Source: Archaeoglobaceae archaeon
GTDB taxonomy: Archaea; Halobacteriota; Archaeoglobi; Archaeoglobales; Archaeoglobaceae
DNA: 9,720 nucleotides
Assembly: GCA_027038095.1 (NCBI GenBank)
Contig: JALVYA010000129.1
Coordinates: 1-9,720 of the forward strand
Reading direction: 5' to 3'
This document shows, one piece after another, positions 5,936 through 9,720 of this stretch; position 1 is the stretch's first letter, and the number at the start of each line of letters is the position of its first letter. A program made the translations under genes and the position numbers. A model generated the notes under the pieces. That model was given only the letters and a program-made list of their open reading frames with translations. It searched no databases and was not told the DNA's origin.

Positions 5936-6595
5936 TCAACATGAGAGCAGGCGGGCCGCTTCCCGGGCCCGCTCTTCGTCTTTTTCAATTCCCACCACCA
6001 ATCGGCTCACGCCGGTGGCCGCGTTCGCCACGAGCAGAGATCCGAACCCCGCGAAGGGATCGAGGACCACGCCGTTTTGTCCGAACATGGCAAGCAAAGT
6101 CGCCTGGACATAAGTGGGCTTAAAGTCCCTTTGCTTCACCTTTATATTAAAGCTAGGCAATTCGATCCCTGGAATGGTATCTTGTCGCTTTGCCAAGACT
6201 TTTGGGGAGCCTTTTCTAAAAATTAAGATCGGCTGATACGCTTTCCATCCGAGCGGACATCGGGAATTAGCACGCTGATATGCCGTTATCATCATCCAAC
6301 AGTATTCAAAGTTTTTGAAGCGGAACGCCTCCGGCAAGTTCTTTTGCGACCACCAGAAAACGAACCAGGAATGAGGTTTTAGCACCCGGAAGAACTCCTC
6401 TTCAAGTTCAAAAAAGACTTCGGCGCTTTCTTCGGAATCGTAAGAGGCGTAACCGATCCCGTAGGGCGGGTCCGTGATGATGGCGTCCACGGACTCGCTG
6501 GGAATAAGAGGAAGGATCTCCCGGGCGTCGCCCAGGATGAGCAGGGATCGATCCCCTCGCCAAATCACGTTTCCTTCCTCAGGTATGGTTAACAT
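5936..6595 (-). CDS. DNA methyltransferase, N6-adenine/N4-cytosine type
   Basis: The 219-residue protein starts at the ATG at 6595, after AAGGAGGAAAAAG. The upstream in-frame ATG at 6706 is rejected because it lies inside the neighbouring gene and lacks such a site. The catalytic motif IV is TDPPYG (residues 41-46), and the cofactor-binding motif I is DPFAGFGS (179-186), near the C-terminus and followed by an acidic GIEKDE segment. Motif IV before motif I marks a beta-class amino-methyltransferase. It transfers a methyl group from S-adenosylmethionine to adenine N6 or cytosine N4 in DNA. It is short for a full restriction-modification enzyme and resembles orphan or phage-type methyltransferases. 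No endonuclease is recognisable beside it. It overlaps the upstream 223-residue gene by seven bases (ATGTTAA), so they are translationally coupled. GC is lower than in the relaxase operon, suggesting separate acquisition. Confidence 0.88.
   Translation of the reverse strand: MLTIPEEGNVIWRGDRSLLILGDAREILPLIPSESVDAIITDPPYGIGYASYDSEESAEVFFELEEEFFRVLKPHSWFVFWWSQKNLPEAFRFKNFEYCWMMITAYQRANSRCPLGWKAYQPILIFRKGSPKVLAKRQDTIPGIELPSFNIKVKQRDFKPTYVQATLLAMFGQNGVVLDPFAGFGSLLVANAATGVSRLVVGIEKDEERAREAARLLSC
5951..5985 (+). terminator. Possible intrinsic terminator for the rightward mobilization operon
   Basis: GCGGGCC (5951-5957) and GGCCCGC (5966-5972) pair perfectly around an eight-base loop. A T-rich stretch follows (5973-5985, containing five T in a row). 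It lies 16 bases past the stop of the exported-protein gene and inside the 3' end of the convergent methyltransferase gene. The T-run starts a few bases late, so efficiency is uncertain. Confidence 0.4.
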
Positions 6596-7260
6596 CTTTT
6601 TCCTCCTTCTACTCCGTCCACAAAACGTTTCGTCAGGAGCGAAGCGATATGTTCTGCTTCCCTGGGGGATGAGTCTTTGGCGGAAGCGAAGACCTGCAAA
6701 AGCCAATCCCAGGAGATGTATTTCCTCAGGAAGGGTACTCGGTCGTAAAGGTCAGCGACGAGGTAATCACTCACGAGACGTGAAAACCCACTTGAAAAAT
6801 CCAAGTGGTCATTGGAAAGCCATCCCCATTCCCAGAGACGAACTATCTTGCGGCCTGTTCCATTGCGAAACCAGAGGATCGTTTCCACCATGGGAACCAG
6901 CACCTCACGGAGTCGCCGTTCGTAGAGGGAGCGAGCCTCCTCGGTAAGGGTTCCCTTTATTACCTTCTGCTGAAGCCCCCAAGCCGCACTACGAAAAGCG
7001 TCTTTCCCGGCGTCAAAGGTGCGGTAAGCGTCCCGCACTGCCTCGAAGTAAACGCGGAAGAAAAGCCTCTGCTCCGGTTTCGGTGGACCTTCCGCGTAAG
7101 CCTTCCGTTCCTCCCGAGACAGTTTCATTACCTGCTCCTCCGGGTATCGGTCCGTGAGCCGGTAAAGCCCGAGGAGGCGGCCGAAGAAACGGAGCAAATG
7201 CTCCGCACGACGACCCGGATTGCCCAGGAGCGAAACCGAAACCGTTGCGGTGTGTCCCAT
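6589..7260 (-). CDS. Unrecognised 223-residue protein coupled to the DNA methyltransferase
   Basis: The ATG at 7260 follows GGAGGTGAGGG, and the stop TAA overlaps the methyltransferase start. The protein is soluble-looking and helical: an N-terminal strand (TATVSVSLLG), then amphipathic helices rich in Arg, Leu, Glu and Phe, a Trp-rich section near the middle (LWEWGW), an acidic-aromatic section (DYLVADLYDRV), and a basic C-terminus ending in KRC. I see no nuclease, helicase, helix-turn-helix or kinase motif and do not recognise a family. Tight coupling to a methyltransferase suggests a partner: a specificity or regulatory subunit, a divergent restriction enzyme, or a protein that marks the element's DNA. 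All three are inference. Base composition matches the methyltransferase and is lower in GC than the relaxase operon, so the pair looks like one acquired cassette. Confidence 0.75.
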   Translation of the reverse strand: MGHTATVSVSLLGNPGRRAEHLLRFFGRLLGLYRLTDRYPEEQVMKLSREERKAYAEGPPKPEQRLFFRVYFEAVRDAYRTFDAGKDAFRSAAWGLQQKVIKGTLTEEARSLYERRLREVLVPMVETILWFRNGTGRKIVRLWEWGWLSNDHLDFSSGFSRLVSDYLVADLYDRVPFLRKYISWDWLLQVFASAKDSSPREAEHIASLLTKRFVDGVEGGKRC

Positions 7261-7294
7261 CCCTCACCTCCCTCTGGTGTATTAGTCGGTAAAA

Positions 7295-7323
7295 TACATA
7301 TCAGAAAGTTTGGTAGTGGTCAA
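7295..7323 (-). promoter_or_regulatory. Candidate sigma70-type promoter for the methyltransferase cassette
   Basis: Read on the minus strand, TTGACC (7323-7318) stands 17 bases upstream of TATGTA (7300-7295). That places a transcription start some 25-30 bases before the ATG at 7260. The -35 is a five-of-six match, but the -10 is weak. Confidence 0.35.
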
Positions 7324-7352
7324 GGGGGGCTGCTAAATTATGTCTCTGGAGT

Positions 7353-7372
7353 TTGCGTCCCAGGGGACGCAA
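7353..7372 (+). repeat. Perfect 8-bp hairpin before a small reading frame
   Basis: TTGCGTCC (7353-7360) and GGACGCAA (7365-7372) pair perfectly around the loop CAGG. The hairpin ends directly against the GGGGGAG ribosome-binding-like sequence of the frame starting at 7387, so it could influence its translation or act as a short leader structure. Confidence 0.45.
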
Positions 7373-7386
7373 GGGGGAGACCGACG

Positions 7387-7716
7387 ATGGAGGAGACGGT
7401 GGAAAGGGAGCTTCAAAAACAGCTTCGGGAGTACATTCGTCTGCTGGCTCTTTTTCTGCGTAGATCCCTAGGACCTGAGCTTTTTGCCTTCCTTTTACGA
7501 CGAAACGCCTCTTTATGTCTTGTTCACCCTCCGCGTAGAAGACACAAAATACATGCCTCTTGGAAGGAACGGGGACGCACCAAGGGGAAACACATTCGGT
7601 CTGGCCCCCCAGAAAATCTCATCCCTATCGTGTTGGCTTGGAAGAGACTCAAGGGGGCTATCTCCCTTCTCAAATTGCTTCAGGCAGGCCGACAGGAGGA
7701 AGGGGGTGGGCCCTGA
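7387..7716 (+). pseudogene. Possible small gene, or remnant broken by a frameshift
   Basis: An ATG at 7387 with AAGGGGGAG upstream opens a 109-codon frame. The first roughly 38 residues look like a real helical protein (EETVERELQKQLREYIRL and onward). After about position 7500 the frame becomes very basic and low in complexity. At the same point another frame (from about 7484) reads protein-like text, ETPLYVLFTLRVEDTKYM, before becoming Ser/Pro/Arg-rich itself. A one-base shift near 7490-7500 would join the two plausible parts. The simplest reading is a decayed gene. The other reading is a short real gene ending at 7716. I recognise neither part. Confidence 0.3.
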
Positions 7717-7788
7717 ACTCTCACCCCCGCGCCGTGCCGAGAGCCCAGCCCTACCATTATCGGTAACCCCTATCCGATTGATAGGCGG

Positions 7789-7852
7789 CCTATCGATAAA
7801 TTTTTTTCCAAAAACTTATCGATAAAAAAAATTCAAAAAATTTATCGATAGG
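7789..7852. repeat. AT-rich iteron array: three TATCGATA palindromes spaced 26 bp
   Basis: TATCGATA occurs at 7791-7798, 7817-7824 and 7843-7850, exactly 26 bases apart. The outer copies extend to a perfect 12-bp inverted repeat, CCTATCGATAAA (7789-7800) and TTTATCGATAGG (7841-7852), and the middle copy is exactly at the dyad centre. Runs of A and T separate the copies. A further inverted repeat, CCTATC (7769-7774) with GATAGG (7780-7785), sits just upstream. Such arrays are seen at replication origins, partition sites, and operators of recombination or excision control. Which applies here is not shown by the sequence. Confidence 0.65.
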
Positions 7853-8010
7853 AACACCCCGTCCTTACCTGCTCTGGCCGTCCCCCTGGAGCTCACCCCT
7901 CCCGGAGAGGGTAAGTCTCAGCCCTGCTCCTTGCCTGTCCGCCGAAAAGGTCCGAAACGCCTCCTCGCCGCGCGGTCCTCTTCCCGGGAAAGTTTCCGGG
8001 AGGTGGATCC

Positions 8011-9285
8011 GTGCGGCTTGACAAAGAGGCCCTGCGTCTGCTATTGCAGGCCGTAGAGGGAGGCGAGGGCCGGGAGGAACGACGGGTGAAAATTAAGACC
8101 AAGGAGCGGTGTCCGAAGTGCAAAAACAAGTTCTCTGAAACTCCCCTGGGCTTCCTGTGTCTTAAGTGTAAGACTATCCCCAGGAGATTTTACATTTACC
8201 TCTCCTGGAAAGGCCGCAAGATAAAGATTTATTCGTTTAGGGACGGTCAACCACTTTCAAGCTGGGAATTGGCCAGGCGGGCCCAAGAATTGATCGCCCA
8301 CGAGATTGAAAGCGGAATCTTTGACCCTTCCAAATGGGTCAAAGCAGACCTAAAAGAATACCTCTTTTCCGTGCGACTGAGGGATTATCTTGAGCGCAAG
8401 CGGGCGGATCTTAAACCTTCAGCTTGGAAGGCCAAGCGTCTCCAGCTTGAGAGGGCTTTGCGCATCATTGGTGACCTTGACGTGCGTGAGATCCGGGCCA
8501 GCCATATCGAGAAGTTCCGGCAAGAGTTAATTTCCCAGGGGGTAAGCCCCAAAACGGTGAAGAATGCCCTAACGGAATTACATGCCTTCCTGAACGACCT
8601 GGCCCGGCTCGAATACATCGAGAAAGCCCCCCGCTTTCCTTCCGTCAAGGTCCCTGAGCCGGTTATACGCTACCTCGACCCTGAAGCGCTCCGACTGATC
8701 TTGGAAAACATCCCGGAAGCCCACCACGATATTTTCGTGTTCATGTTCACCTACGGAACCAGACCGGGCGAGGCGAGAGCTCTGATGTGGGATTGTGTTG
8801 ACTTCCGAGAGGAAACTATCCTCATCAGGCGAACCTTTTCCGATTACAAGGTGGTGGACATCCCGAAAGAAGGCGATTGGAAGACGCTCCCCATGGTGGA
8901 GCCCATCAAAGAGATGTTGCTTCGGCGGTACCGGGAGAAGCACACCTTCTTCGTGTTTGAGCACAAGCCGAGGTTCAACCCCTGGCGGCACTACGGGGAC
9001 ATCTTCTTACGGCAAATATACCTTGAGGCTTGCCAGAAAGCCGGGATAGAAAATCCGCCTACCCTTTACCAAGCGGTGAGACATTCATTCGCTATGGACA
9101 TGCTCAATTCCGGGTATTCCTACGAGGCGGTGGCGCGGGCGCTCGGACACAAGCACCTTACCACGACCAAACGGTATGGAAAACTCAAGACCGAAGCCGT
9201 GCGCCCCATGATTGATGACCGCGTAGCTAAGATCATAGACCTCTCAAGCTACCGGGAAAAACGCCGCCAAACCGATTCCGAATAA
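8011..9285 (+). CDS. int: Tyrosine recombinase/integrase with N-terminal zinc ribbon
   Basis: The 424-residue protein starts at GTG, five bases after GGGAGGTG. Cys34-x2-Cys37 and Cys50-x2-Cys53 form a zinc-ribbon-like N-terminal domain. An AP2-like or arm-binding region follows (about 58-105), then a SAM-like core-binding domain (about 115-205, with SPKTVKNALTELHAFLNDL). The catalytic domain shows Arg251 in GTRPGEARAL, a probable beta-hairpin Lys291, Arg357 in AVRHSFA, His380 in ALGH and the nucleophile Tyr389 in TTKRYG. The usual HxxR histidine is replaced by Gln354. The enzyme should cut and rejoin attP and attB to integrate or excise the element. It sits directly on the 3' side of tRNA-Glu, the standard arrangement for tRNA-targeting integrases. 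The family is certain. Whether the enzyme is fully active is open, though every other key residue is present. Confidence 0.93.
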   Translation: MRLDKEALRLLLQAVEGGEGREERRVKIKTKERCPKCKNKFSETPLGFLCLKCKTIPRRFYIYLSWKGRKIKIYSFRDGQPLSSWELARRAQELIAHEIESGIFDPSKWVKADLKEYLFSVRLRDYLERKRADLKPSAWKAKRLQLERALRIIGDLDVREIRASHIEKFRQELISQGVSPKTVKNALTELHAFLNDLARLEYIEKAPRFPSVKVPEPVIRYLDPEALRLILENIPEAHHDIFVFMFTYGTRPGEARALMWDCVDFREETILIRRTFSDYKVVDIPKEGDWKTLPMVEPIKEMLLRRYREKHTFFVFEHKPRFNPWRHYGDIFLRQIYLEACQKAGIENPPTLYQAVRHSFAMDMLNSGYSYEAVARALGHKHLTTTKRYGKLKTEAVRPMIDDRVAKIIDLSSYREKRRQTDSE

Positions 9286-9440
9286 TCGCCGAAAATCGGA
9301 AACGGACCCCTCCGAATCCGCCTTATTGCAATTGCGTCTCTGCGGGAAACCCTTGAGTATCAACGGTTTCCGGACGAGTGCCCCAGAGGTGCCCCGGGCA
9401 AAAATCGTGTATCGTAAGTCCGCAAGAAATCGCAAAAAAA
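9286..9440. other. Intergenic region between integrase and tRNA, probable attachment-site arm
   Basis: These 155 bases include several short repeats that could be integrase arm sites: CCGAAAATCGG just after the stop; GGAAACC (9345-9351) with GGTTTCC (9365-9371), a perfect 7-bp inverted repeat; and GTGCCCC twice (9378-9384 and 9389-9395), eleven bases apart. Seven T residues (minus strand) follow the tRNA 3' end and may help terminate the tRNA transcript. The region should be element DNA and not chromosomal. Confidence 0.45.
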
Positions 9441-9518
9441 TGGCGTCCCCGGCGGGATTTGAACCCACGTTGCCGGCGTGAAAGGCCGGTGTCCTGGACC
9501 TGGCTAGACGACGGGGAC
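9441..9518 (-). tRNA. tRNA-Glu (anticodon UUC), likely integration target
   Basis: Read on the minus strand, the gene runs from GTCCCCG to CGGGGAC, a perfect 7-bp acceptor stem, then discriminator G and an encoded CCA (9443-9441). The anticodon stem CCGGC/GCCGG encloses the loop CTTTCAC, giving anticodon TTC for glutamate. The T arm is GTGGG, TTCAAAT, CCCGC with one wobble pair. The layout matches E. coli tRNA-Glu almost position by position. The intact gene, with an integrase beyond its 3' end, indicates integration into the tRNA 3' end that keeps the gene functional. The duplicated 3' end expected at the other boundary is not in the window. Confidence 0.95.
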
Positions 9519-9548
9519 GCCTTTAATCAACAGCTCTAATCGGGCCTT

Positions 9549-9576
9549 ATATTAAACCATCTTCGAAAGCTGTCAA
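9549..9576 (-). promoter_or_regulatory. Sigma70-type promoter of tRNA-Glu
   Basis: On the minus strand a perfect TTGACA (9576-9571) lies 16 bases before TAATAT (9554-9549). Transcription would start near 9541, about 23 bases before the mature tRNA 5' end. A shifted -10 (TATAAG) is also possible. It supports a normal bacterial sigma70 organism. Confidence 0.6.
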
Positions 9577-9659
9577 GATTTCACAGAAGGACTTGTTACT
9601 GCAAGGCGATTTTGTCACCCCTAATTGCAAAGCCAAAATGTCACCCCCTCCTGGTAAAA

Positions 9660-9699
9660 CCATAGGCTCGAATTCTCCTGCCGGAGGTCGAGCCTATGG
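9660..9699 (+). promoter_or_regulatory. Hairpin covering the ribosome binding site and start codon of the putative transposase
   Basis: CCATAGGCTCGA (9660-9671) and TCGAGCCTATGG (9688-9699) are perfect 12-bp inverse complements. Inside the loop, CTCC (9675-9678) pairs with GGAG (9683-9686), which is part of the GGAGG ribosome binding site. The ATG (9696-9698) is in the outer stem. In a long read-through transcript the start would be sequestered, while a transcript starting inside the left arm would leave it free. Confidence 0.6.
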
Positions 9700-9720
9700 A
9701 AAATTGGCAAAAGAAGGAGG
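9696..9720 (+). CDS. Start of a putative transposase gene, truncated at right edge
   Basis: An ATG eight bases after GGAGG opens a frame reading MENWQKKE before the window ends. Position after terminal IS-like repeats makes a transposase likely. Eight codons are too few to assign a family. Confidence 0.4.

Larger units (their letters stand above)
7261..8010. other. 750-base region without a convincing intact gene
   Basis: This stretch lies between the leftward methyltransferase cassette and the rightward integrase. From left to right it holds the cassette promoter (7295-7323), a perfect 8-bp hairpin (7353-7372), a possible small or decayed gene (7387-7716), a GGGCTATCT hairpin (7651-7668), a dyad-symmetric AT-rich iteron array (7789-7852), a C-rich stretch with a small hairpin (7897-7911), and the integrase leader, with a near-palindromic CCCGGGAAA/TTTCCGGG sequence before its ribosome binding site. 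Composition swings from GC-rich to almost pure A/T, unlike neighbouring coding DNA. Confidence 0.5.
9594..9720 (+). mobile_element. Left end of an insertion sequence, possibly IS21-like, truncated by the window edge
   Basis: Two copies of a 22-bp unit, consensus TGCAARGC, six variable bases, then TGTCACCCC, lie at 9600-9621 and 9626-9647, a period of 26 bp. Multiple transposase-binding repeats just inside the end, with a terminus starting TG (about 9594), are typical of IS21-family elements. A hairpin and the start of a reading frame follow. The family remains uncertain because almost none of the transposase is visible, and the target duplication cannot be identified. Confidence 0.45.

Noticed and set aside
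5233..5988. Minus-strand 251-codon frame opposite the relaxase end and exported-protein gene
   Set aside because: Ser/Pro/Arg-rich antisense shadow. The plus strand has a signal peptide, ribosome binding site and proper spacing.
6805..7386. Long plus-strand open frame before 7387
   Set aside because: It is antisense to the 223-residue gene and has no ribosome binding site. Only the part from 7387 has any support.
7789..7852. CRISPR array
   Set aside because: The 26-bp period comes from short palindromes separated by A/T runs. There are no long repeats with unique spacers and no cas genes.

Overview
The window looks like the right-hand part of a tRNA-targeted integrated conjugative or mobilizable element from a moderately GC-rich bacterium, plus a little flanking chromosome. 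Nearly every gene has a strong GGAGGTG-type ribosome binding site, the tRNA gene encodes its CCA end, and its promoter is sigma70-like. This fits a bacterium with a strong anti-Shine-Dalgarno, for example a thermophilic Firmicute or an uncultured relative. Taxonomy cannot be fixed from the window alone.

Layout. (1) 1-1642, minus strand: three genes that look like transfer-apparatus parts. They are a coiled-coil acidic protein, a very Trp-rich 92-residue two-helix membrane protein, and a polytopic membrane protein that runs off the left edge. (2) 1757-3140, plus strand, divergent from the first block: a three-helix membrane protein overlapping a VirB5/TrbJ-like protein. (3) 3141-3616: a non-coding block with many inverted repeats, the best candidate for the origin of transfer. 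(4) 3617-5935, plus strand: mobC, a MOBP-type relaxase overlapping it, and a small secreted four-cysteine protein. (5) 5936-7260, minus strand, visibly lower in GC: an unrecognised 223-residue protein translationally coupled to a DPPY-type DNA methyltransferase. (6) 7261-8010: no convincing intact gene, a possible gene remnant, and an AT-rich array of three TATCGATA palindromes spaced exactly 26 bp. (7) 8011-9285: a tyrosine recombinase with an N-terminal zinc ribbon. (8) 9441-9518, minus strand: tRNA-Glu(UUC), with the integrase on its 3' side. (9) About 9594 to the right edge: the start of an insertion sequence, possibly IS21-like, whose ribosome binding site and start codon lie in a strong hairpin.

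How it fits together. The integrase sits on the 3' side of an intact tRNA-Glu, as in elements that integrate into the 3' end of a tRNA gene. No second copy of the tRNA 3' end was seen elsewhere, so the other end of the element should lie left of position 1. MobC and the relaxase would process the nearby oriT. The VirB5/TrbJ-like and membrane proteins would belong to a mating channel whose other genes lie off the left edge. The methyltransferase pair looks like accessory cargo.

The signals most worth a second look are the helically phased TTCSGAA array upstream of mobC, the dyad-symmetric 26-bp iteron array upstream of the integrase, a nine-base motif (GGGCTATCT) found five times and often inside a small hairpin, the unknown protein paired with the methyltransferase, and the hairpin over the transposase start.
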